Source: Coniella vitis (lineage: Eukaryota > Ascomycota > Sordariomycetes > Diaporthales > Schizoparmaceae). Taken from it: a DNA stretch of 64,000 nt. Both the position numbers and the translations under genes were made by a program. The DNA is taken from the NCBI GenBank assembly GCA_011317545.1, contig WUJK01000009.1, forward strand, positions 1,054,001 through 1,118,000, in the 5' to 3' direction. This document shows positions 43,608 through 56,328 of this stretch, piece by piece; position 1 is the first letter of the stretch, and each line of letters starts with the position of its first letter. Below the pieces are notes generated by a model, which worked only from the letters and a program-made list of their open reading frames with translations, searched no databases and was not told the origin of the DNA.

Positions 43608-46600
43608 AGCGGTTGGTGTGTCTGTCTGATCATGGGAGTCAATGTTGATGACTATATGGAAGCGGATTCGTTATCTTGAATGTGGTGGAGGGATTGAAGT
43701 CACAAGGATTGATGGGAGCCGGAATTTGGGGGAAATCAACCATATCATGTTAAAAGGCCCCTTCTAGTAGGGCTGTGAAGAACATTTTTAGATACCAATT
43801 CTGCCATTACATCACTTGAGACAGCAGATCATGAAATACAAGTCTCTCATATCCTCGTTAAATTTCACGTAACCTCTCACGTACTTGCTTTTAATTTTCA
43901 TATCAGGGGACGTCCCGAGAGCATTCGCTCGATCTTTCCAACGCCCGCCTGATACTGCTGTTACATCTCAGGGATGTCGACCATCCGTACTGCTGAGAGC
44001 CATATTGTATCGCATTGAATTTCTCCCAAGGAGCCTGGCAAGTATATGTGAAGATATGGTGATTTACCTTCATTTCAGACTTGGGAAAAACAAGTCGTCA
44101 AATGCCCAAGTATTGTGGTCCAAAAAAGAAATCGCGGATTTCAGAAATATTCACAGCCAGACCAGGCGGCTAATCATAGATATCTGGCTAAATTTGGCAC
44201 AACTAGGAATCGTCAGGACATAAGAATTAAGAGAATCCAAATGCAGAGTATGATACTACTATGCCTCCGAGACTCAAGTCTTTATGCATTTCACGAGCGT
44301 CTAAATGTTTTGAACCTCCTCATATTCAGTACATGAGAAATATACTCATATCATCACAACAAATCCAAGCCTCCCGCAGTATTCTGCCTTTCTCAGAAAC
44401 ACGCAGCCGCCTTCCAACGATACTACTTGGCCAAGGTCAAACTAGACTCGACTGTGGAACGAAGCCATCATTCTCCGTCTGCCAGATCTGTGCAAGGTGA
44501 GCCTTTATCGATGATCCGATAAAAGGATAAAGACATTACCAAAGCCAACGGAATAAACTGAGTGACCAAGTCGTGAGTTTATTGACGAACCTACCCTATT
44601 GCTGGTCCGAGTTTGGAGAGCAATGGATTGCAGACCTACTTCAAGAATAAAACATATTTATCATATCATCCTCCATGACGATGTTGACCCTTCCAAAGTT
44701 CTCGTCGAGTGGCCCATGAAGTCACTTTTCGACGAGGATAAAAGGGAGTCAAAATAAGTAAAGAGTAGACCTCACAATCAACATGGGCATGTCAGGAAAA
44801 CGAGAACACCTTGTTGAAGGTTGGGGGGATTCATACATAACACAACATCCATGCTTACAATTAGTTATCCTTCGTACAATTGATCCTCGTGCTCGCCCTC
44901 AACATCCTTGAAGAGGATCACAAACTGTAAGTCTAGCCCAGTCAATGACTCTTAGAGTCACCTTGCTGTGGGGCCTGACAGAAGCCAGGTCTCAGAATGC
45001 AGAAAGCGAGAGGCGAAGTGAGAGAGAGCCAAAATAAATATAAAATGTTAATCCAGAGCCCCGGTCCAACAGCATTGAAACTAGTATGGAGAAGAAAAAA
45101 AGAACACCCAAGGAATTTCCTGGTGGACAAATCCTGACACCTTGTGTATGGAAAAAAGAACTAGGACAAGAGGAAAATAAATAAAAACAATGTAACACGA
45201 TTGGTCAAAGCGGCCCCGCCCGGATCAAAACCCTGCCCAAGTCCCAACACTCCGGACTCTCCCGAGCAAGCCTTGTCCCCAATCCGCATCCACCCGCTTG
45301 AGCAACCCGAGCAAGAAAAATCGAGGCGTAGATTTGTGGATTGTAACGGGATTACTCCTTTTGTTTCCAGAAAAAGAAAATAGGAGAAAGGGAAAGGGCC
45401 AGCTGATCGGACCAGTCCTTGTTTTTTTCGTCGCTGTCTTGGATCAGTCTCTTGCGCAAACAACCTTTGGTTCTTTCGTTTCCTTGAGAAAATAAATTGG
45501 AAGCATGATGATTTCAATCTATGTACCATGTATACATCGGTCATCTTTTGGCGGGATGAACAATACGCAGAGGGGTTCACTACGCTTGCTTAACATCACC
45601 ATTCCATTTCTCTTCCGACCTATGATCGTAAAACTGGGTCGGCCTTGATGCTAGTAGAGGGTGGTGTTCGTTTTACAGAGTTAATGCTCTCTAATAAAAT
45701 TCCACTCACTATGTACATGTTATAAATCGGTGTTGTATAAGTATGGTGTAGCAATACTATGTAAAGCGGTTGAACAAGCAAGTATGAAGTACTTAGCTTT
45801 CACATTCACACCCCCTATCTTTCATAAGAAACACCCCTCCAAAAGAAAACCCCAAACAGTGACGCTAACAGGGCTAACAAAGTCGACGCCGCCTCCCCCA
45901 TAGTTACGGGCGAGCCAATGGTTTAGCGGTTCCCGCCGACAAGAAAGGGAAAAAGCCGGCCATATTACAGAAGAAGAAAAATGAAAAGAAAGGAAAAGAA
46001 ATTTCAAACACCGGTCGTGATCAAAGGCTGGTCCCTTCCTTCCTGTGCTGACCCCTAGAATTTGTGACCATATCTTGTTTCCAGTTTGTACATACTATAG
46101 TAGTAGCCCCCAGGCTTCGGAACATGGCTGGCACCCGTTCACGGGTCGCTGCGACAAAGTCCGTCTGACATTTACATATGTAAGCTTCCTAGATTCCTAG
46201 ATGCTTACACACATTTCAGGATGCGCATGGGACAGCTCGTGCCGGCTTGTATTCGTGGGAGCAATGACAATGGGGCTGCTGCCACTGGCGTCCCCGATCT
46301 TAGCCCAGGCCGGCCCCTTGTTGTCCTGTCATTATTGTTCGTATCATTCAATCAGAACCCGGCAGATTGGGATGATGAAGACTAAGACCTTCTCCGGAGG
46401 CTTGAGTCACCATAGCGAAGGGATTTGAATAAATACCAGCCATCGATCCTCAGATTTGAATGTGACAATGTCTGCTGCTCTCTCTTGTTCTCCATCATAC
46501 AACTCAACCTTACAACAAGACAAAGTACATTTGTACATCAAACAACCATCAGCATCAAACATTGAAACCCAATACACCAAATCATCGATCACAACAACAT

Positions 46601-46616
46601 ACTCCCGACTCCACCC
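43608..46616. other. Intergenic region, no gene supported
   Basis: 3 kb of mostly AT-leaning sequence with many stops. The largest frames (43885-44223 +, 45161-45580 -) show no domain. It ends in the presumed promoter of the alternative oxidase gene. Confidence 0.6.
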
Positions 46617-47884
46617 ATGTATGCACCACGAGTCCACTCCACTCTCTGCTCACCGAAACAAGCTGCTCGGATAGGCAGGGCCGCGGTACCTATCCTCGTT
46701 ACCTCAAGTACCTCTCCCATAAGTCTGCGGTGCACAGCCGTTGCCTTCAGCCACACGACAGCAGCCGCAACCCAACGGTGCTTTTCCACCACACCTGTGA
46801 ACCGCCTTCGTGACTTTTTTCCTGCCAAAGAGACAACTCATATCCGGACGACTCCTCCTGCTTGGCCCCACCATGGCTACACAGAAGCCCAGATGCTGGC
46901 CGTGGTACCGGGCCATCGCAAGCCAGAAACGTGGGGCGACACATTTGCGTGGTACTTGATACGGACAGCACGGTGGTGCATGGACACGGTCACTGGCATG
47001 TCTAAAGAACAAAAGACGGACAAGAAGCAACCGACAACCGCGGTGCTTGCTGAAAGGCCTTTGACGGAGTCACAGTGGGTAAGTAGTGTTGATCCATCTG
47101 ACAATACACGGTCGGTAAGACTGACAGAAATGGTGCAATCAGCTCGTTCGCTTCATCTTTCTCGAGTCCATCGCTGGCGTACCCGGCATGGTTGCTGGTA
47201 TGCTAAGACACTTGCGTTCGCTGCGTGCGTTGAAGCGTGATAATGGCTGGATTGAGACTCTGCTCGAAGAGTCATACAATGAGCGCATGCACTTGCTCAC
47301 GTTCCTGAAGATGTGCGAGCCTGGATGGCTTATGAAGTTCCTCATTTTGGGTGCACAAGGCGTGTATTTTGTAGGTCTGACCTTTTTCTTCTTCACCCGG
47401 AGTTGCTCGCAAGAGCTGTTTGGTCTTGTTCTTCCGGGGAAACAAAAGAAGAACCCTCAAAGCGGAAATCGCAACCATAACATTAACAACTTGACTCTTC
47501 TAGAACGCCATGTTTTTGGCCTACCTGATCAGCCCCAAGGTCTGTCACCGCTTTGTGGGCTACCTTGAGGAGGAAGCGGTGCACACGTACACGCGAGCAA
47601 TCCATGAGCTCGACCAGGGCTACTTGCCCAAGTGGACGGATCCCAAATTTGAAGTACCCGACATTGCAATCTCGTACTGGAAGATGCCAGAGGGCCACCG
47701 CACCATGAAAGACTTGATTCTGTACATTCGTGCAGACGAGGCAGGCCATCGTGGAGTTAACCATACACTGAGCAATCTGGATCAGAAGGACGACCCCAAT
47801 CCATTTGTCAGCCAGTACAAGGACGGCCACAAATTGGAGCCCATGACGAGCCCTAGAGGTTGGGAGAGGGAAGAAGTGCTATGA
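46617..47884 (+). CDS. AOX1: Alternative oxidase, mitochondrial
   Basis: Inner-membrane di-iron ubiquinol oxidase giving cyanide-resistant respiration. Exons 46617..47078, 47143..47370 and 47504..47884 give 356 aa. A presequence of about 65 aa is rich in Arg, Ser and Ala and ends near RCFSTTPVNRLRDFFPAKET, followed by PPAWPHHGYTEAQM. Iron ligands are all present: E162 in FLESIAGVPG, E201 and H204 in EESYNERMH, the glutamate of LEEEAVHTYTR (E252-254), and E309 and H312 in RADEAGHRGVNH. The exon junctions restore QWLVRFIF and GVYFNAMFLAYL. The order and wording are very close to Neurospora AOD1. One unusual residue is Gly311, where most family members have Val. Usually induced when the cytochrome chain is blocked. 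Confidence 0.96.
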
Positions 47885-50800
47885 GAAGAAGTGTGTTCTT
47901 CAGAGGGGAGAAGAAAAGACAGAAGGGATAGGGACAGCAAGAAAAGCGGCACTTGGACCGCATAGCAATGGTTTCTATTTTACTGGGGGAGGGTTCTTCC
48001 TCTTTTCTCTCCCTTTTTTGTTCTTGTTTTTTGTTCTTTTTTACTTTCTTGCCGGCCGCTTGGCATCATCGGCGTGTTTTATAAAGACAAAGTCCCAGCT
48101 CTCAGATACCCACGATAGATCGCAACGAAATTTGTACTGTATCTTGTCGCTTATTGTTCAGTCAGTCAGTGAAGATGTGAGATGCGAAACCAAAGGTAAA
48201 AGAGGCTTTTTAGAGGACGCTGACAAGTTGAACTGATCGAACAAAGTGACCGAGACCATGACAGCCGCGCGTTCATCAATGTCAGCCAGATTTGCGGCGC
48301 CACGCTTGCATCTCGAAAGCCGCCTCGGCGCCTTTGTACGCAAGCGAGGACATACACAGACTAGCAAGAAATTGATCGGGACAATCATACACTTCGAGGG
48401 TGTAGCAATGAGTTCCCACAAATAGTGCCGCAGGGCTCCTCATGATCCTGACTCTGTATGTGACACGAGCTTTTGCAATATCTAAACCTTCTCACATGTT
48501 TCGAGAATGAAGGATCAAAGTCGGGTCAGAGTCTGGTCAGCCCTATCTCGCTGACATGCAGCCTGCAGACTTCTGACTGCCCCCGCTTGGACGCGATCCG
48601 ATCCGGCGTGTGATTCGGCAGTGCTGGGCGGCTAAAACCTCGCAAAAACCATATTGACAAGCATAGTGTAACATAGGCCAGGAAAACACAAGGCGAGTGG
48701 GAGACGGACATAGAGCCGTGAATCGGCACAAAGAGCCGCCTCAAGTGTGTTTGATTCGAGGAGCGGATCAAGATGATGCTAGTCGGGCTGCTGGGCCACA
48801 GGGGAGACGCTAAAGAGTGCTTTAAAGACAGCAAAAGTCGCAACTGGGATCTGCATGGTAACATGTCAGATGCGATGTAATGCTGTGCGGTGCGAAGGGA
48901 GAAATACCGATTGTGCTTGATGGCTGTGGCTGTAGATTCTCTGTCCTTGGCATCGGTTTTGTTCATCCCACCCATTGACGCAAGCCGTAAGCAGAGCTGC
49001 AATGAGGTCTCGCAACCTGCAAGTGGAGAAGTGAAAGGATTTCTGCCGCTCCTGCCCGTATGGGAAGATGGCAACGACATGAGAAGCAAAAGCCCAAGCA
49101 GGTCTGACACAATGAACTGGAAGCACGGCTAGATCGCTGCGATATGCCGCTCGCGGTGGTTCTCAGAAGCCGTGGTGAAGAAAGTGCCTAGCTGTAGCAG
49201 GGACATTGGCACTACGTACATAATCATGGCTGTATGTAGGTAGCAGTCAGCAGCGGGCAGCAGCGGGCAACAGCGATCAACGCGGATGTCACAGGAAGGC
49301 ATAACGGATGCAGAAGGAGCCCGGCTGGACTCCAATCTTCAGGGCCATTGCCCAAGACCGGAAAATAAGCTATAAACGCGCGGGGGCCTAGCAACGGTTA
49401 TGTCCTTGCTAGCCCACTACCATAGAGGCGATCCATATTTATCACATGCCCCGGCACTGAGCAAAGTACCTGGGTGCTTTGCTTGCAGAGGTGACTGCAC
49501 GCGCCAATTAACGCGCTATGCTACTGTGTAGAGGGTCGAGTAACAACGACACTAGAAGATAGAAGTCTGGCATGTGGGAATCCGCTTGCCTACATAAAAA
49601 TCTGAAATGAAAGATACAAGATAGAAGAAGCAAAGTACTACCTAGGTATGTAATACAATGACGATAGCATCACACTGACAGCATACGTTCTATTTAGAAA
49701 TACTGGATTAGGGCTGGTGAGCTGATGGGCCGCAGGCGGTGCTCAGCCTCCCAAAAAGCACGGACTGCCCTGCAGCACCCACTATTCCCATAGGACTCCA
49801 ACAGCACCGCAGCACGTCAACTGGTATTCGTTGATCCAGTTTTGTCGTATTCAACGGCGCCAAACAATTGTCGGTGTAGAGGGCCCTTGCACCGTTTCAC
49901 TCCTGGTAATAGGCAGGTAATAAGCTGTAGAGTTTTTCCATCTCGTACATAGCATGGTGTATTTGCACCAACACATCTCGGAAGTATATGTACGTAGTAG
50001 AGACTCTGGCACGTGTTTGCCGGATTTCCACGCATTACGTAGGTATCTAGGTACTTTGTACATCACACATAGTGCAGCTTTTCCTCATGGTGGATCTTGT
50101 CTGCTCCTCTCCATCTTTGCGGAACTCGTATTTGGCGATGCTGCGACTTGACAAGCGCCCGGCTACTGTAATACACACGGTGCTGCTACTGTACCATTAT
50201 TGCAGTGCAGCAATTAACAGTAAATCGGAGGGAGTAGGCTTGCGTAGTGTGAATGGCCGCCAAACCCACGTTGTAGCATAGCAATTTAGATTGTGGACCG
50301 CACACTCCTCGTACATGTCATCATCTTCCTGCCCAATAGCTGGTCAATAAGCAAAAGCATGTGAGGGCTCCGGATGTCGGCTACAAACCGACCAGCGGGG
50401 TCTCTGAACAGACACTGTCAGATGTCCGAGATGGCACTGCGCTGCATAGTATCAGATACGGTGAAAGGAGTGTTGCTTCTCCATGTACTTTCAGTATAAG
50501 AATGCCCAGCACATTTGCAGTGCTTACTAGTATGAATGGAATCATCCAGTGCAAAATTTGCAACTGCTTCATGATTGGCACGCGCCAAGTAATTGCAGCA
50601 ATTTCCCACGCTCAATATCAACCCGGCTGCCTGGAGGGCGCTATGTTTGTGGTTGCTGTAGTAGGCGTGCCTGGTGTTCTCTTTCCTCTTTTGACCGGCA
50701 TGTGGGAGGGTTGCTGGGGTCTCCTAGAGAGAGGAGGGGTAGGTACTGCGGTACTTTCGTGAGCCTGTGTGCAGCGGATCCTACTATCAGAGTCCTATGT

Positions 50801-52717
50801 AGCAGCGTGTACTTTGGTACCCGAGAGCCCTGACCCTTGCCCAGCACCCCTCGCATCACTCGCTGAGGTACGCTTTTCGAGCTCCACTACCCGCGTGCGA
50901 CTGGGCCTCTCAGCTTCTTTCTCCAAGGACGGGCACGTTCATCGCCCAATGCTTGTTCCTGTCCTCTCGCTTCTGGCAACCAGCCAAAGGTCAGCCTTGC
51001 GACACCACCAAAGCTCCGTCCTTCTCAATCTCGACTACCGACCGCCCAACACCGACCACCTACCGCTCATAACTCGCCCGCCACTTCAACGCCTGGTCTC
51101 TGCGTTCCGAGGACGCATCAAACCTCGCTGCCGACCCCTTGAGGTTTCACCCGGTTCTCCTCAGTCCGCCCCGCGTCCCCGCCTACGCGCCTGCCCGCCC
51201 GCGAACAAGGCCTCGTGCTTCTCTACACCGTTTGCGCGCCCACCTAGACCGTCAGCGATAACGACTATCTTGGCTCACTCGCAGCGGTATCTCTCTCAGC
51301 TTACGGGCAGCGGCAAGCAAGAACTGCGCTCTGGCGCTATCAACCCCGCGCCGAGTAGTAGCAGGTCAGAGACGAACCCAAGGAATACACGAGCCGCCGA
51401 ACAGTGCGCCTCACAAGCTGCAGCCAACCTCTTATCGCGCGCAACAGACATCACTACCAAGAGAGCGAAACCTTCGTCTGCGAGTGCAGATCTGGAGCAG
51501 CAAAGTGTGGAACGACTTGGAAAATAAGGTTAGTAATATTGCAATCCCGTTGCCACAGCCGTTTGTCAGAGTTGCGTGCACTGCCCTCGCCTCAACCCCG
51601 GATTACGAGGGTGAGGTAGGAGAAGGACTGGTTCTGTTACTGCATTTCTCGAATTGCTGAGCGGGTGACTTCCCTGAGTGCTATGCCATCTAGCCGTCCG
51701 CGACCTCAGAAACTGGTCGCGGCAGTAGACAGCCGATCCTGACCCTCGACTAGATCAGACCCAATAACGCTGGCAGGGAACCCCAACTTTGTTTCAACTG
51801 CCGGCGCCAACAGGTGGCAGTGACTGCGACTGCAATTGCGACGCGAAATCAAGCAGCAAACCGCAAGCGACTGCAAAATCGTTCGAGCTATACTCCTTCC
51901 TTAGCAAGTCCTTGGGTTGACGTCCGTGGGATCTTGTTGACTGCCGGAACGCAAGCAAAAAAGAAGCGGCCAGGTAATCGTTGCAGTCTCAGAGTGACGA
52001 GACTTACAGCACTGCTGCTGCACTGCACGCGTCCCGCCTCCTGAGGCATAATTCAGAGACCAGACGAAAATCAAGAAAAGAAAAAAGGTCGTGCGCGCCA
52101 AAAAAAAATCACCGCTCGGCATTGTTCGGTGTACTGGGACAGTGACAAACTTTCAACCACGAGCCAGGTACCAAGCAAGCACACACCCCAGACCGACGTT
52201 GGGCTTCTCCATACGACCCTTACCGCACTGTCCAGCTTTCTGGGTCCCCCTCACACGACTGACGCCGCGGGGTGTCTCATCATAGCCAGACGGGCGCCCC
52301 TGATAGGACAGCAGCCCCAGCACCCTGTGGGATTTTTTTTGGTTGTCAGCTTTTGCGCTTGCAGGGCCTGCAGACCAAGCAGGACAGTGCAGCGCAAGTA
52401 ACCAACTTATTACACAGCCTCAAAAGCTCTCCGCATACCTGCTGCTCCGCCACCTTAGTCTGCCGCGCTGACTCAAACAGAACTGCCTCGTGCATAGCTC
52501 GCTGTTCTAAACTCGGAAACAACCCGCAGCAAGCGCGCCCAAGTAACACGTACACAGCTTTCACTCTTTTAACCTTCGCGCACTCACTCACTCGCACACC
52601 TGCCACTGAGCCAACGCCAACGACGGCAGTACCTCCCGCAGGGTTTTGTTCCCCGTACGACAGCTGGCCCTGGTCTGCTTGGCTGCAGTACAAAGTACCT
52701 GCTGGACATTTTGTATC
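47885..52717. other. Large intergenic region and presumed CRZ1 leader
   Basis: Nearly 5 kb. 47885-50760 holds no convincing gene; TAC/GTA-rich words recur at 49636-49650 and 50036-50060. 50760-52717 is C-rich and lightly coding-like. A 252-codon frame at 50769-51527 has no ATG start and no domain. I read this part as promoter and long 5' leader of CRZ1, possibly with leader introns. Confidence 0.5.
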
Positions 52718-54905
52718 ATGGATCCATCACTGAGCCGGAGCCGCTCCCCGTCTGCTGCTGCCGCCGACCATCAACCATCACCCCATATAAAGAACAGCCA
52801 CTCGCCTTCCCCTGCCCGGCCCTTCAACCCAGTCGATGTCTCCAGTATTGGCCTCGGTATTGACCTTGATACTTCCTCTTCAAGTCAGCAGTATACCGGT
52901 GCTTCCGACTTCTCCACGTTCAACCCTGGTGCCACCAATTTCCTCGACCCCCAACAGGCCCAGTCTTTTACCGGTGATTCAGCCTTTGGCAGCTTCGCCC
53001 CTTCGAATAGCATAGACGACATCGGCGCCTTTGACCAGCAACAGCAGACTGACTTTGGCTCCGACTTTACAATCTTCCCAGCGTCGACGACGGGCGAGGA
53101 GCAGCTCAACGCACCCTTGTTCGCTGGCGACCCAGGACTGGTCCAGTCCATCGGGAGCCCCGACAACAACGGCAGCAGCAACAACAACATGGCACAGACC
53201 TCCCCGCATCTACCAACGCCTCCTCACATGCTCAACTTCGAACCTCAGTCAGGCCACCATTCTCCTTCCTTCAACCAACAACAGTTTGTACGTTCTCCAG
53301 GACACTCTAGGAACGTGTCGCTTGGTCCAGAGGCTGCATTGCTACCCGGCCAGGACTGGAGTCAATTCCGATCGCATCGAAGAAGCCCCTCTGAATTCTC
53401 AGAGGTTTCATCGGTGGGCGTCCCTTCGCCCAATCTCGGGACCAGTGACACTTTTGATCACCCTGATATAGGCCGGTCCCCCATGCAGCGTCCGCAGGAT
53501 CCTACCGTGATACATGAGTTGAACGGCATTGGTACCTTCTCCATCTCAGACCAGGCTCACACCCCGGCGCACAGTCCTGCCGTCTCGCCGCGTATACCCC
53601 CTCAACAAATACCAGATATGGCCCAGCCAAGCTACACTCTGCTCAGCAATGGCTTTATAAACGGCCTTTCTCCGCCTTATGGAATGCAGCCTGCAGAGGC
53701 TTTCCCAACACTCCCGCAGACGACTGAAGCTTCCCAGAACTACTCGCTAGCGCCCACCATCAACATTGTACAGGCTCCCCCTGTGCGCCATTACACTGAG
53801 AATAGATCCTCTTTTGTGGATACTGATGCCCTTACGCCACCCACTGGTATTAGAGGTATAGTCTTTTGCACTGCCCACTCTATCAAATCATTCCGTTTGC
53901 TAATTCCAAAGTATAGGCCGTGGCCGTCAACGAGCTGTCACCGATCCGTACAATAGCGGCTCATTGCAGCGCCCAGCCACTGGCTCGCAGTCACCCCATT
54001 TAGGTGCAAATCTTTCGCCAGGCAGAGGAGACACATCTAGATCGCCATCGCCACTGGACCGGCAATCATCAGTTTCGCCCAGCAGGAGGCGCCAATCTAC
54101 TTCAGCAGTGCCAAACAATGTCCTGGCCTTACGCCTTGCGGAGCCGGAAACCGGAGAGCCTTCGGGCCCCAAGCGTGTCCAGAAGCATCCAGCGACCTTT
54201 CAGTGCAGTCTCTGCCCTAAGCGCTTCACTAGAGCCTACAACCTTCGCTCTCATTTGCGAACCCACACTGATGAACGTCCCTTTGTATGTACTGTCTGCG
54301 GCAAGGCTTTTGCGAGACAACACGATCGCAAGCGCCATGAAGGCTTGCATTCGGGCGAGAAGAAGTTTGTGTGCAAAGGTGAACTCAAGGCTGGCGGGCA
54401 GTGGGGCTGTGGTAGACGCTTTGCCCGTGCCGATGCACTGGGTCGTCATTTCCGTTCCGAGGCTGGACGCATTTGTATCAAGCCGCTTCTAGATGAAGAA
54501 ATGCTGGAACGACAGCGCCAATGGGGCGAGCAACGCATGGCACAGCAACAAGCAGCTGCAGCCCAACAACAACAGCAAATGACAATGGGCGGTCTGATGG
54601 CTCCAGCAGGCATGGACAATGGCAACTTTCAGCCTCCTGGAGCTTATGTTCTTCCGCAGGCGCTTTTGGCGCAATATCCTGCATTGGCAAACATGGACTG
54701 GACTGCTCCAAGCATGCAAGGCGATGGTAGCGGTATCGAGGACGAGCTGTCAGGCCGATCTAGCTTCGACGCCTCAGAGTATGGTGATGACGACGACGCT
54801 GGTTATGTTTCGGGTCCTGGAACTGGCTTCGGCACTGGTGGAATGAATGAGGGCTTTGGCGAGATTGGTTATGCCAGTGACTACGGTTCAGGGCCCCAGC
54901 ATTGA
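52718..54905 (+). CDS. CRZ1: Calcineurin-responsive C2H2 zinc-finger factor CRZ1
   Basis: Transcription factor that enters the nucleus when calcineurin dephosphorylates it, activating calcium and cell-wall stress genes. Exons 52718..53855 and 53917..54905 give 708 aa. The first 480 residues are Ser/Pro/Gln-rich and disordered, with many SP sites. A calcineurin docking motif of PxIxIT type, PTINIV, lies near residue 346. The second exon starts GRGRQRAVTDPYNSGS, the usual serine-rich region. Two classic fingers follow: FQCSLCPKRFTRAYNLRSH and FVCTVCGKAFARQHDRKRH. A third, atypical one (CKGELKAGGQWGCGRRF...) is found in filamentous relatives. A glutamine-rich and acidic tail ends the protein. 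The start is the first ATG of the domain frame. Confidence 0.93.
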
Positions 54906-56328
54906 TGATTTGGTGTTTTTGTTCTTCCATCTCCTTCCCTTTTTCTTGGGTCCTTCTTCCATAGCCCAGCCCTTCGTGTTTGATACCCGAGGCAAGGCTT
55001 TCGACAGGTGAGCGGCGTCGAAGGTGAAGTGATCTCGTGCCGGTAGATTTGGTGACCTGTTGAGGTTTTTGATCTATTTCTGCCGGTGGAGTCTTTGCTC
55101 TTGAGCGGCAATAGGCCGTGGGAGGCTGATGGTGGTGGTTTTATTCTTTGGCTTTTCGTGGCCTCCTTCTCTCTCTTTTTGCCGCTCGACTCTTTTTCTG
55201 ATTCTAACAGAATGTGCTGATGCATTGGCATGTCGTTTTTGTTCTTTTCTACCCGATAGAGTGTATTTGGATTGCACAACTTTTTAGATACCAATATTTG
55301 TTGTTTTCTTCTCCCCCTATGTCTGGATAACCTGACTTGAGCTTGACTTTCTCCGTTTTGATCTACAACCCGAGGGTTATTCATGTGTGTATCTTGTGCA
55401 ACAGGTTGAAGTTTATTCTATCGAAATTGTCTTCTTCCATTTTCACCTCAATCAAATTTCCAAGTTCATTACACTACTCTCCAAGTTTTGATTAGTGCCG
55501 TGCGGTGTGCACTTTCGTTACCTTTGGCAACAAGTACACACGTCTTGACTTTTATTTTATCTACGTTTCTTTCATTCTTTTTTGACGGAGGCCGGGGGGG
55601 GGGGCCCTGGATTCCAACAATCCTCAGTTAATGGATATCCAAACATATAGTAGTAGCTAGCCCCACTACAGCGACATCATAGTTGAAGTGAAACTTTTAT
55701 TATGTATTACATAGTACCAATCGAAATTTGTATGGCGTATTTGTCATCGTCGTCCGATTTCTTATAGCAAGCTAGCACATAACACTACTTATATACGGCT
55801 TCTGATTTGGGGGTCTCTCGACCCGAAGAGAAGGGAAAACAAGACAGGAACAACTCAAATCCCGGAATGTGAGAAAAAGTGGGAAAGAGGAGGAGGGGGC
55901 AAGGAGAGCTGCTTGTTCTCTCTGCTTCTTGCATATAGAAAAAGATCAGAGAGAAGTTTGTGTTACAGGAATGCATAGTACGACGTGGGTGGGGATAAAA
56001 ACCGCAATTCGATTTATAAGCCGCCGTCACCTCCCCTTTCGTTCCTCTTCGATGTAATTGATTCTTCTCTAACAGATTACTTTTTTTTTTCCTGCATATA
56101 TCTTTGCTGTTAATTCTCCTTGGTATCGTCGAGAGAGTTTTACGTCCTTTTCCCCTTTTGATTGGACTCAAGCAGTTGATCTGATCTGTCAGTAGGATTA
56201 GCATTTCGAGGTCCCGCCGACTCATAACCACGACCAAAGCCGGAATCCTCCCAATTGGAAGCGTGAATACCTTAAGCACTTGCACCAACACACTCGTCTG
56301 GAACCAACGGCTCGTTTTTCGAGAGCCA
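54906..56328. other. Intergenic region CRZ1/enoyl reductase
   Basis: 1.4 kb of pyrimidine-rich 3' sequence followed by an AT-rich stretch. An 11-nt G run occurs near 55594-55604. No gene supported. Confidence 0.6.

Noticed and set aside
50769..51527. 252-codon frame upstream of CRZ1
   Set aside because: It begins at GTG with no upstream ATG, is Pro/Arg/Ser-rich with no domain, and fits a leader better.
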